64,000 nt of DNA from JBMOKU01 sp049324315 (lineage in GTDB: Bacteria > Bacillota > Clostridia > Peptostreptococcales > Thermotaleaceae). The notes under the pieces are model-generated. The model saw only the letters and a program-made list of their open reading frames with translations. It was not told where the DNA came from and did no database searches. The stretch lies in contig JBMOKU010000019.1 in the NCBI GenBank assembly GCA_049324315.1, positions 1-64,000 of the forward strand. The letters are read 5' to 3'. Below are positions 8,150 to 15,311 of this stretch, piece by piece. A program made the position numbers and the translations under genes. Position 1 is the first letter of the stretch. Each line of letters opens with the position of its first letter.

Positions 8150-8671
8150 CTAATACATCAAAATACCTAATATACCAGCCGCTACAATTCCTAAAATGGG
8201 GTGAAGATTTAATTTGTGTATACCAATAAAAACCAGCAGTGCAATGATTACACTTTTAAAGTCTACAAAGGCAGTTTTTCCTACAGATATTGCAGCACTT
8301 AAAATCAGCCCTAAAACCGTCGGTCTAATCCCTGCAAACACAGCCTTCGTTTCCCTTCGATCTTTAATCTGTATGAAGTATTTTGCAAATACAGAAACCA
8401 ACAAAAAAGAAACAAGGATAACACCAACACTACCGGCTATGGCACCGGATAGGCCTGCAACTTTATAGCCAACGAAGGTTGCCGAGTTGATGGCGATAGG
8501 TCCCGGTGTCATCTGTGCAATGGCAACGATATCAACAAATTCGCCGGAAGTTATCCAGTGATGGGCATGAACAATCTCTTTTTCAATGAGTGGAAGCATT
8601 GCCAGACCTCCACCAAAGCTAAAGGCTCCCACTTGTAGAAATGATAAGAAAATCTCTATGACAGTTTTCAT
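8150..8671 (-). CDS. chrA: Chromate transporter family (CHR) half-protein, second of pair
   Basis: A 173-residue membrane protein with one CHR domain. It carries the family motif FSFGGGLAMLPLIEKE near residue 18, GPIAINSATFVGYKVAG near residue 65 and about six hydrophobic helices. Full-length ChrA is a fusion of two such domains; here two half-size genes lie head to tail with a single base between stop and start, so they probably form a heterodimer. The start at 8671 is fixed by AAAGGAGA. Family members export chromate, but in anaerobes the physiological anion is uncertain. Confidence 0.85.
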   Translation of the reverse strand: MKTVIEIFLSFLQVGAFSFGGGLAMLPLIEKEIVHAHHWITSGEFVDIVAIAQMTPGPIAINSATFVGYKVAGLSGAIAGSVGVILVSFLLVSVFAKYFIQIKDRRETKAVFAGIRPTVLGLILSAAISVGKTAFVDFKSVIIALLVFIGIHKLNLHPILGIVAAGILGILMY

Positions 8672-8672
8672 A

Positions 8673-9206
8673 CTAATGATCTCCTTTAAATAATCGATAA
8701 CCCACAACCCCTGAAAGTATAATAACAATAATCGGGTGAACATTTAAAACCGTAATAAGAAATAATACAGTGGCTATCCAGGCAATATGTAAAGTCGTTT
8801 TGGGAACAGTCTTTCCCAGCTTTAACACAGCTGCCACAATTAAAGCCACAACAGCCGGCCTAATCCCTTGAAATGCAGCTTGAACCATTGGTGCATCTTT
8901 CATCTGCGTAAAGAACTTGGCTACAAACAAAATAATCACTACAGAAGGAAGCATTGCTCCCAAACAGCCTATAAAAGCTCCACCATATCCAAATAAACGA
9001 TAACCTATGTAGGTGGCACTATTAATGGCTAATGCTCCCGGTATGGTTTGTGCCAGAGCAATGATATCAACAAACTCTTCTTCATCAATCCATCCCTTTT
9101 TCTCTACCACTTCTATTTGGATCAATGGAATCATGGCATATCCACCACCTAAGGTAAACGTGCCGATTTTCACGAAAATAAGAAACATCTGTATTAGTCT
9201 TTTCAT
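8673..9206 (-). CDS. chrA: Chromate transporter family (CHR) half-protein, first of pair
   Basis: A 177-residue single CHR domain protein and partner of the next gene. Motifs FTLGGGYAMIPLIQIE near residue 17 and GALAINSATYIGYRLFG near residue 64 match the family, with about six membrane helices. The two halves differ clearly in sequence, as expected for heterodimeric short-chain CHR pairs with opposite topologies. The ATG at 9206 follows AAAGGGA; the upstream ATG at 9224 has no ribosome site. Confidence 0.85.
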   Translation of the reverse strand: MKRLIQMFLIFVKIGTFTLGGGYAMIPLIQIEVVEKKGWIDEEEFVDIIALAQTIPGALAINSATYIGYRLFGYGGAFIGCLGAMLPSVVIILFVAKFFTQMKDAPMVQAAFQGIRPAVVALIVAAVLKLGKTVPKTTLHIAWIATVLFLITVLNVHPIIVIILSGVVGYRLFKGDH

Positions 9207-9375
9207 TTTCCAATCCCTTTCCATCAAACAATCTACCATTAGCATAACACAAAACCCTCAGTCTATGAAGGTTTGTATTAAAATTCTATTGTTACTTCAG
9301 AGAATTTTGAGAGATATCACACGAAGTCTTGTTCTTATCATATTTTGTAAAATTTAGTAAGCTTTACATCTTTCG

Positions 9376-9405
9376 TTGATATATTTATGGCAAATGATAT
9401 ATAAT
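9376..9405 (+). promoter_or_regulatory. Sigma-A promoter of the AIM24-like gene
   Basis: -35 TTGATA (9376-9381), an 18-bp spacer and -10 TATAAT (9400-9405), giving a leader of about 60 bases before the AIM24/TIGR00266 gene. Confidence 0.6.
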
Positions 9406-9468
9406 TTAACTAGGTGTCTTGCTTTCTACTAAACAAATATTTTCTATAAATAAAAAGGGGGTAAAATC

Positions 9469-10290
9469 ATGAATTTTCAATTAGCAACTTATGAACAAAT
9501 GACAGGTGTTCCTGCTAATGTCCCTGCCTATACCTGCGTAGCTGAGGGAAATGGATTCTTTTTTGCCAAAAAAGGCGCTATGGTGGCAGATCAAGGTCAG
9601 TTCAAGTATGAAAAAGTACTATTGGACCCAAATGCAGGGGCCAATGTAATGCAGGGTGTACTCAACCAGGTTGCCCGTCGTTTGACAGGGGAAAACATGG
9701 AAATCATGAAAGTAACGGGAAATGGTAGAGTTTTCTTGGCTTTTGAAGGTAGAAACGTGACCGTTGTTCCGCTTCAGCCAGGTGAAGCAGTAGGCGTTGA
9801 ATCTGAAAACTTGCTGGCGTTTACAGGAAATCTTAAGTATGGTGTAAAATTCATTGGCGCCGGTGTTCTTTCACAAAAAGGCTTGTTCACAACCAATATT
9901 CAAAATCAATCCGGTCAACCTGGTTATGTTGCAGTCATCACCGATGGAAATGCTGTTGTTATTCATTCACCTTGCAAAGTTGACCCTGACGCCATTATCT
10001 GTTGGACTGGTCCGGATCCAGGTTTAAAAATGGATGTAAACTGGAAAACTATAATTGGTCAAACTTCCGGTGAATCTTATATGTTTGAATTCAAAAATCC
10101 TGGTCAGATTGTTGTTATACAACCATCTGAAAGAAAAGCAGGCGTCAGCCTTTCTATTGATGCCGGTGCCCCTGCTGGTACGCAGTCCAGTGCATTTGGT
10201 AATAGTATGGATAATATGGGGAATACCGTGGACGGTGCCGGAAACGCGATAAATCAAGCAGCAAACATGCTGGGCAGATTTTTGAGATAA
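9469..10290 (+). CDS. AIM24 / TIGR00266-family protein
   Basis: A 273-residue cytosolic-looking protein of the AIM24 (TIGR00266, formerly DUF124) family. It has repeated beta-sandwich units and motifs such as EGNGFFFAKKGAMVAD and LLAFTGNLKYGVKF. The family's biochemical function is unknown; eukaryotic AIM24 works in mitochondrial membrane organisation. The last 45 residues form a distinct Gly/Asn/Ala-rich tail (GNSMDNMGNTVDGAGNAINQAANMLG) with an amphipathic periodicity. A strong AAGGGGG ribosome site fixes the start. A TerD gene follows in the same direction after a family B repeat, and AIM24-like and Ter-domain genes often co-occur, so a joint envelope or metal stress role is inferred. Confidence 0.8.
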   Translation: MNFQLATYEQMTGVPANVPAYTCVAEGNGFFFAKKGAMVADQGQFKYEKVLLDPNAGANVMQGVLNQVARRLTGENMEIMKVTGNGRVFLAFEGRNVTVVPLQPGEAVGVESENLLAFTGNLKYGVKFIGAGVLSQKGLFTTNIQNQSGQPGYVAVITDGNAVVIHSPCKVDPDAIICWTGPDPGLKMDVNWKTIIGQTSGESYMFEFKNPGQIVVIQPSERKAGVSLSIDAGAPAGTQSSAFGNSMDNMGNTVDGAGNAINQAANMLGRFLR

Positions 10291-10302
10291 TACTATAAAT
10301 AT

Positions 10303-10515
10303 GAAACAGTAAAGTTTTTTTTCATTTAAACATATTCATTCGTGGAGGTTAGACTTCTAATTGGTTAGAAGTTAGAGGTTAGAAGTTTCAGGGTCGATCT
10401 TATAAGCTTTTAAATCTCTAAAGACCCAAAAGACAGACATAAAGCCTCTAACATCTAACTACTAACGTCTAACCATATGAATCACAATTTTTTAATTAAG
10501 AAATGATTTACAGAT
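10303..10515. repeat. Family B heptad-armed inverted repeat, copy 1
   Basis: A roughly 210-bp element. One arm is a run of heptamers close to TTAGAAG/TTAGAGG; the other is the inverted form (CTCTAACATCTAACTACTAA and on). The centre holds AGGGTC...AGACCC, which can pair within the outer arms. It is homologous end to end with 30761-30955 (same orientation) and with 46260-46475 (opposite orientation). It separates the AIM24-like and TerD genes. Confidence 0.8.
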
Positions 10516-10561
10516 GAAAATTAAATTCTATGATTCTACATTCATACAAGGAGGTTTTAGT

Positions 10562-11338
10562 ATGTCATTACAAGGGCTAGGCGGTCTTGGTGGCTTAGGA
10601 AATCCTAATCAAAATAACCAACAGCAGCAAACGCAACCTCAGACATCTGGTCTGGGCGGCTTAGGAGGTTTAGGCGGGCTTGGAGGTTTAGGTGCAGCAC
10701 CGCAAGCTCCGTCTACTGCACCGAGCATGGGTGGATCTTCTGTTGTGTCTTTAAAAAAAGGTCAGAAAGTATCCTTAAAGAAAATGGCAGGAGACGTTGG
10801 CTTGGATGCAGCAAACTTATCAAGAATTCAAGTGGGCTTAGGCTGGTCCGTCAATCGTTCCCAGGGCAGTGCCTTTGATTTGGATGTATTCATCTTTGCT
10901 GTGAAAGAAGATGGAAAAGTAAGGAATGATAAGGATTTTATCTTCTTCGGAAATAAAGAGCCCGCAGGTATGGGTATCGCATTATTAGGTGATAATCGAA
11001 CGGGTGCAGGCGAGGGTGATGATGAAGTCGTTATGACAGATTTGAATAATATCCCTCTGGAAATCAACAAAGTCGTATTTGCTATAACTATCTATGAAGG
11101 AAAAGAAAGAGGCCAATCCTTTGGAATGGTAGAAAATGCCTATGTAAGATTAGTCGATGTAAATACAGGCCGTGAATTCTTGCGATATAATTTATCTAGA
11201 GAATACAGTTCGGAAACAGCTGTCGTTGTAGGCGAACTGTATCGCCATGGTCAAGAATGGAAATTCAATGCCATCGGGTCCGGGTTTAATGACGGGCTAC
11301 CTGCATTATGCGGATGCTATGGTGTTGCAGCAGAATAA
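10562..11338 (+). CDS. TerD-family protein with Gly-Leu-Gly repeat N-terminus
   Basis: A 258-residue protein. The C-terminal 190 residues are a TerD/CABP domain, with the family hallmarks GLGWSVN, FDLDVFIF, GDNRTGAGEGDDEVV (calcium-binding acidic loop) and RYNLSREYSSETAVVVGELYRHG. The N-terminal 60 residues are low complexity: GLGGLGG repeats, a Gln/Asn stretch, a second GLGGLGG run and an Ala/Pro linker. TerD proteins give tellurite, phage or general stress resistance and bind calcium; the cellular mechanism is not settled. Start at 10562, preceded by AAGGAGG; an upstream in-frame ATG at 10514 lacks one. A strong terminator follows. Confidence 0.9.
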   Translation: MSLQGLGGLGGLGNPNQNNQQQQTQPQTSGLGGLGGLGGLGGLGAAPQAPSTAPSMGGSSVVSLKKGQKVSLKKMAGDVGLDAANLSRIQVGLGWSVNRSQGSAFDLDVFIFAVKEDGKVRNDKDFIFFGNKEPAGMGIALLGDNRTGAGEGDDEVVMTDLNNIPLEINKVVFAITIYEGKERGQSFGMVENAYVRLVDVNTGREFLRYNLSREYSSETAVVVGELYRHGQEWKFNAIGSGFNDGLPALCGCYGVAAE

Positions 11339-11343
11339 GCAGC

Positions 11344-11380
11344 AAACCCACCTGTATGTAAAAGCAGGTGGGTTTCTTTT
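11344..11380 (+). terminator. Rho-independent terminator after terD
   Basis: AACCCACCTG pairs with CAGGTGGGTT, followed by TCTTTT, just downstream of the TerD stop. Confidence 0.85.
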
Positions 11381-11408
11381 ATCCAATAAGATTTATCAGG
11401 TTGAAACC

Positions 11409-11484
11409 CCGCCTCTATAGGCGGACCTTGAATCAGGTGGGGTAGAGTCCCCATCTGATTCCCCGATGTTCAGCGAAGCTGAAC
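11409..11484. other. Three consecutive perfect or near-perfect hairpins
   Basis: CCGCCT-CTAT-AGGCGG (11409-11424), then a 30-bp AATCAG/CTGATT hairpin with an inner TGGGG/CCCCA stem (11431-11460), then GTTCAGC-GAA-GCTGAAC (11468-11484). They fill the space between the terD terminator and the aminopeptidase stop (convergent genes). None has the T-run of a normal terminator. A structured RNA or the end of a vanished IS200/IS605-type element are possible readings. Confidence 0.6.
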
Positions 11485-11488
11485 GAGT

Positions 11489-12610
11489 TCACTCTTCTTC
11501 AAATGCAGAAGGGTTCAAGCATTCCAATTCAGGAATAACAAAAAGGCCGTCTTTGCGAATCAACTTGCCATCAAAATAGATTTCTCCTCCACCATATTCA
11601 GGGGTTTGAATACATACTAAATCCCAATGGATAGCGGATTTATTTCCATTTGGCGCTTCGTCATAGCAGCTTCCCGGTGTAAGATGAAAGCTTCCTGCAA
11701 TCTTTTCATCAAATAACGTCTCTTTCATAGGCTTTGTAATGAATGGATTCACACCAAGGGCAAATTCTCCAACATATCTGGCACCTTCATCGGTATCGAA
11801 TACCTCATTGATTTTTTGGCTGTCATTGGCTGTAGCCTTCACAATTTTACCGTTTGCAAATTCCAGGCAAATGTTCTCATAGGTAAAACCATTATAAACT
11901 GCCGGACAATTATAAGACAATGTTCCGTTGATTGAATCCTTAACAGGAGCTGTATATACCTCTCCATCCGGAATGTTTGCCTTCCCGTCGCATTTAATCA
12001 CCGGGATATCCTTAATAGAGAATTCCAAATCCGTCCCTTTTCCTTTAATATGTACGCTATCTGTTTTTTCCATCAATGCCACCAAATTGTCCATGGCTTT
12101 TGAAAGCTTCGCATAATCAACGTTGCATACTTTAAAATAAAAGTCCTCAAAATCTTCTAGACTCGTATTTGCCAGCTGCGCCATTGCATGGGTAGGATAT
12201 CTCATAACAACCCATTTTGTGTTCGGTACCCTTTCTTCTGAATGGACAGGTTTTTGGAAATGCTCCATATATATCCTCATTTTGTCAGAAGGCACATCGC
12301 TGAGCTCTGTGGCATTCTTCGTGACTCTAAAACCTATATAGGCATCCATTTCCTTCATTCTCTTTAATTCAAACGCTGCCATCATCTTCATTTGCTCTTC
12401 CGTACACCCCATAAGCAGCTGCCTTGTAATTTCCGGTTCTTTTATTGTTACAAATGGGATTGCACCTGCTTTGTACGTTTCTTTCACTAACTGCTTCACA
12501 AGAGGTGTTTCATGACCGATGACTTCAATCAATATCTTTTCACCTGGCTTCAATTCTGTTGAATAATTAATCAGATTATGAGCCAGTTTTTCAATTCTTG
12601 GGTCTAACAC
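11489..12610 (-). CDS. M29-family aminopeptidase (AmpS/AmpT type)
   Basis: A 373-residue cytosolic metallo-aminopeptidase. Features of peptidase family M29 are visible: an N-terminal Rossmann-like half with PGEKILIEV, and the metal-binding C-terminal half with TDEGARYVGEFALG, SAIHWDLVCIQ and EIYFDGKLIRKDG. It releases N-terminal residues from peptides, usually with a divalent metal. The GTG at 12610 is preceded by AGGGAG. A perfect AT-rich inverted repeat lies about 30 bp upstream of the start. It appears monocistronic. Confidence 0.88.
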   Translation of the reverse strand: MLDPRIEKLAHNLINYSTELKPGEKILIEVIGHETPLVKQLVKETYKAGAIPFVTIKEPEITRQLLMGCTEEQMKMMAAFELKRMKEMDAYIGFRVTKNATELSDVPSDKMRIYMEHFQKPVHSEERVPNTKWVVMRYPTHAMAQLANTSLEDFEDFYFKVCNVDYAKLSKAMDNLVALMEKTDSVHIKGKGTDLEFSIKDIPVIKCDGKANIPDGEVYTAPVKDSINGTLSYNCPAVYNGFTYENICLEFANGKIVKATANDSQKINEVFDTDEGARYVGEFALGVNPFITKPMKETLFDEKIAGSFHLTPGSCYDEAPNGNKSAIHWDLVCIQTPEYGGGEIYFDGKLIRKDGLFVIPELECLNPSAFEEE

Positions 12611-12641
12611 AGCATCATCTCCCTGTTTTGTAATGGATTCT

Positions 12642-12682
12642 ATATAATATTATTTGTATTATATATATAAATAATATTATAT
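12642..12682. repeat. Perfect 14-bp AT-only inverted repeat
   Basis: ATATAATATTATTT (12642-12655) and its exact reverse complement (12669-12682) flank a 13-base AT-rich loop, between the aminopeptidase and STAS genes and next to the aminopeptidase promoter region. It contains several TATAAT-like words. Confidence 0.7.
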
Positions 12683-12773
12683 GTATCTACAGTCTATTAT
12701 AGCATATCGAAGCTTACTTGCATGAACGTTTTATTTAAGAAAACGAAATTATTTTCTGCTGTATGTCATATCC

Positions 12774-13130
12774 CTATTGATATCCTTTTTTCTGATCTTT
12801 CATTCCTTCGAGAAATACTTCCATACCCTCAATCTGAAACATATGATGTAGTCTGACCAGCCAAAGCATTTTAATAATACTTTTTTTTGCATGGAGGATT
12901 ATAATTTTGCCCTTTCCATTTTGATTCTCTTTGACCTTTTTCAGCATCGCAATAATGATGCCGATCCCTGAGCTGTCAAAAAATTGAAGGTGCTCGAAAT
13001 CAAAAACAACTTCTTCAATCACATTCGATATTTTCCCCATAATTTCTTTTTTTATCATACTGGCATTTTCATATGAAAACTCTTCATCCACTGTTACGAT
13101 CAATGTTTTATTCTCTACACAAATTCTCAT
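12774..13130 (-). CDS. STAS-domain anti-anti-sigma factor-like protein
   Basis: A 118-residue single STAS domain. The phosphorylation-site region reads FDSSGIG at about residues 53-59, so the conserved Ser is present. Such proteins bind an anti-sigma kinase and release a sigma factor when unphosphorylated. No anti-sigma kinase or sigma gene lies beside it, so its partner is elsewhere. The ATG at 13130 follows AGGCGG; an earlier frame start at 13154 has no ribosome site. It may be SpoIIAA-like or a general regulator; sequence alone does not decide. Confidence 0.8.
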   Translation of the reverse strand: MRICVENKTLIVTVDEEFSYENASMIKKEIMGKISNVIEEVVFDFEHLQFFDSSGIGIIIAMLKKVKENQNGKGKIIILHAKKSIIKMLWLVRLHHMFQIEGMEVFLEGMKDQKKGYQ

Positions 13131-13299
13131 ATCATCACCGCCTACATGAACCATAGATTATTTTCTCTCTATGAATATTCATACCCTGTATCTCCAATAG
13201 ATAAAAGCAATATTTTTTGAATATTTCTGTTTAATCCTTCATGTTCTGGGGTAAAATCTAGTTTGAAAAGAAAATTGTCTCATGAGAGGAGAATGTACG

Positions 13300-13461
13300 A
13301 TGCAAAAATACAGATGTATTCCATGTGGTTATATTTATGATCCTGAGGTAGGCGATCCAGACAGCGGTGTTATGCCTGGTACAGCTTTTGAAGACATTCC
13401 TGATGATTGGGTTTGTCCTGTTTGCGGTGTTGGCAAAGACATGTTTGAGCCAGAGGAATAA
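13300..13461 (+). CDS. Rubredoxin
   Basis: A 53-residue small iron protein. Two Cys pairs (Cys6-x2-Cys9 in CIPCG and Cys39-x2-Cys42 in CPVCG) bind one Fe in the classical rubredoxin fold. Tyr4, Tyr11, Tyr13, Phe30 and Trp37 form the usual aromatic core, and PDSGVMPGT and the DDWVCP segment are family hallmarks. It carries single electrons, typically to superoxide reductase, rubrerythrin or flavodiiron proteins, none of which is adjacent. An AGAGGAG ribosome site and a downstream terminator mark it as a stand-alone gene. Confidence 0.96.
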   Translation: MQKYRCIPCGYIYDPEVGDPDSGVMPGTAFEDIPDDWVCPVCGVGKDMFEPEE

Positions 13462-13470
13462 TATGATCAT

Positions 13471-13502
13471 AAGCTTCCCAGATTATCTGCGGGAGCTTTT
13501 TT
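13471..13502 (+). terminator. Rubredoxin terminator
   Basis: AAGCTTCCC pairs with GGGAGCTT, followed by TTTT, starting 10 bases after the rubredoxin stop. Confidence 0.75.
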
Positions 13503-13575
13503 AGTCGTAGGCAAGTTTCCTCTTTTGTGTTAGAATATTTAGGGAATAAAAATAATTAAGGGGGAGACAATCCAT

Positions 13576-14457
13576 ATGAATAAACAGCAAAAGGCAGACC
13601 TAGCCTTATTAGGCGTTACACTGGCTTGGGGTGTTTCTTTCATACTGACGAAAAACTCTTTAGCGTCCCTATCTACCTTCAACTTTTTGGGTGTTCGCTT
13701 TCTTATTGCAGCTTTGACATCCGCTGTATTTTTTTATAAGCGAATGCTTAAGCTGGATAAAGATACATTAAAATACGGGATCATCATCGGTATGATTATG
13801 TTTTCAGGCTATGCAACACAAACCTTGGGTCTAAATTATACAACCGCTTCAAAATCAGGTTTTATTACAGGCTTTTCCGTGGTGATTGTACCCATATTCT
13901 CTGCAATCGTACTGAAAAAAGCGCCTAAACCTTCCTCAGTGCTTGGTGTAGTTTTTGCCATCATAGGCTTGGGCTTGCTGACCTTGGATTCCAATTTGAC
14001 ATTAAATATAGGGGATTTATATACCTTGATTGGTGCCTTCTGCTTTGCATTTCATATTATCACCGTGGGAAAATATGCAGTCCAGGTTGATGCCATTAAT
14101 TTAGCCATCTTACAAATCGGTGTTGTAGGTATCCTAAGTATGACCGTAAGCTTCTTGTTTGAAAACCCGATCATACCATCGGGAACCAATGTATGGTTTT
14201 CCATTCTTTTTCTCAGCTTTGTATGTACATCCGGTGCATTTATCATACAAAACGCTGCACAAAAATATACAACCGCCACCCATACTGCACTGATTTTTAC
14301 CGGTGAACCCGTGTTTTCTGCAATATTCGCATATCTTCTGGCAGGAGAAGTATTAAATGGTCGAGGGATTATCGGCAGTATTCTGATTGTATCCGGAATG
14401 TTGGTTGCCGAATTGGATGTTAAAATACCTTTTTTAAAGGAAAAACCATCCGTATAA
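13576..14457 (+). CDS. EamA/DMT-family permease
   Basis: A 293-residue inner-membrane protein with ten hydrophobic helices in two EamA repeats. LAWGVSFILTKNSL in the first helix and TGEPVFSAIFAYLLAGE in the second repeat are typical of the drug/metabolite transporter superfamily (RhaT/YdcZ-like exporters). The substrate cannot be read from sequence; amino acids or nucleotide-like metabolites are common. AAGGGGGAGA precedes the ATG. The gene stands alone between two terminators, with a family A repeat after its stop. Confidence 0.88.
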   Translation: MNKQQKADLALLGVTLAWGVSFILTKNSLASLSTFNFLGVRFLIAALTSAVFFYKRMLKLDKDTLKYGIIIGMIMFSGYATQTLGLNYTTASKSGFITGFSVVIVPIFSAIVLKKAPKPSSVLGVVFAIIGLGLLTLDSNLTLNIGDLYTLIGAFCFAFHIITVGKYAVQVDAINLAILQIGVVGILSMTVSFLFENPIIPSGTNVWFSILFLSFVCTSGAFIIQNAAQKYTTATHTALIFTGEPVFSAIFAYLLAGEVLNGRGIIGSILIVSGMLVAELDVKIPFLKEKPSV

Positions 14458-14472
14458 CCTTTGATGAACAAA

Positions 14473-14655
14473 TTGTAGGGGCGCCTAATATGTCCACAAG
14501 AAGTGCCGATGTTATCTCCACTACGCCACGGGGACGGTTCCATCGTTTTCCCTTCGGTCCTCCGCTGCGCTTCGGAAACGCTCGAACCGTCCCCATGGCT
14601 CCGCATGATTTTGTTATTGCTAGTGAAAGACGAACGCGCAATGCGCGCCCCTACG
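14473..14655. repeat. Family A repeat, full-length copy
   Basis: About 183 bp. It has outer ends TTGTAGGGGCGC and GCGCGCCCCTAC (inverted) and inner inverted segments GGGGACGGTTC and GAACCGTCCCC around a TTCGG-rich centre. It has no coding capacity beyond chance frames and looks like a non-autonomous MITE-type element between the DMT permease and a shared terminator. Confidence 0.8.
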
Positions 14656-14662
14656 ATTATGT

Positions 14663-14692
14663 AAAAATGCCGGGCATATGCCCGGCATTTTT
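14663..14692. terminator. Bidirectional terminator
   Basis: AAAAATGCCGGGC and its exact complement form a perfect hairpin with T-runs on both sides, serving engB on the minus strand and the DMT permease unit on the plus strand. Confidence 0.85.
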
Positions 14693-15311
14693 AGCCTATC
14701 GTTTCTTCTTCGAAGTTGTATCCGTTGACCTCAAAGATCTCCTTTATTACATCCCAAAACGCGTCTTTCCCTTCTCTTGTTTCTGCTGAAATGGGAATCA
14801 ATATATCTTCCTCTGACATTCTCAATTCCGTCTTGATAATCTGCAGATGCTTCTGTCTTTGCCCCCTGGATATCTTGTCAGCCTTCGTAACGATCACAAT
14901 ACCATTGAAGCCAAAATGTCTAATCCACTGATACATCTGTTTATCCTGCTCTGTAGGCTTATGCCGTATATCCACCAATTGAAATACCTGCAGCAAATTT
15001 TTTCTTGTCGTCAAGTAGGTCTCCATCATGCTGCCCCATTGTTCCTTACTGGACTTTGAGACCTTGGCATAACCGTAACCTGGCAAATCCACCAGTGAAA
15101 ACTGCTCATTAATCCTATAGAAATTAATGGTCTGCGTCTTCCCTGGACTTGAACTGGTCCTGGCAAGGTTTCTACGGTTAAGCAGCATATTAATAGCTGA
15201 AGACTTTCCCACATTGGATCTTCCTGCAAATGCTACTTCTGGAAGGGGTTCTTCAGGATATTGTTCTTTTTTAACAGCACTAATCACAATTTCCGCACTT
15301 CTAATGATCAT
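14691..15311 (-). CDS. engB: Ribosome biogenesis GTPase EngB (YsxC)
   Basis: A 206-residue essential GTPase for 50S subunit assembly. G1 is GRSNVGKSS (about residue 30), G3 DLPGYGYAKV, G4 TKAD and G5 SAETREG. The ATG at 15311 overlaps the lonA stop by 11 bases and has a GGAAGGAAG site inside lonA, so translation is coupled. The lonA-engB pairing is the standard arrangement in Bacilli and Clostridia. Confidence 0.95.
   Translation of the reverse strand: MIIRSAEIVISAVKKEQYPEEPLPEVAFAGRSNVGKSSAINMLLNRRNLARTSSSPGKTQTINFYRINEQFSLVDLPGYGYAKVSKSSKEQWGSMMETYLTTRKNLLQVFQLVDIRHKPTEQDKQMYQWIRHFGFNGIVIVTKADKISRGQRQKHLQIIKTELRMSEEDILIPISAETREGKDAFWDVIKEIFEVNGYNFEEETIG

Noticed and set aside
10345..10480. 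CRISPR-like array of short TTAGANG units
   Set aside because: Units are only seven bases, adjacent without spacers, and inverted on the other side; this is an inverted repeat, not a CRISPR.
14052..14606. Minus-strand frame of 184 residues
   Set aside because: It is antisense to the DMT permease and runs into the family A repeat; codon pattern and content do not look coding.
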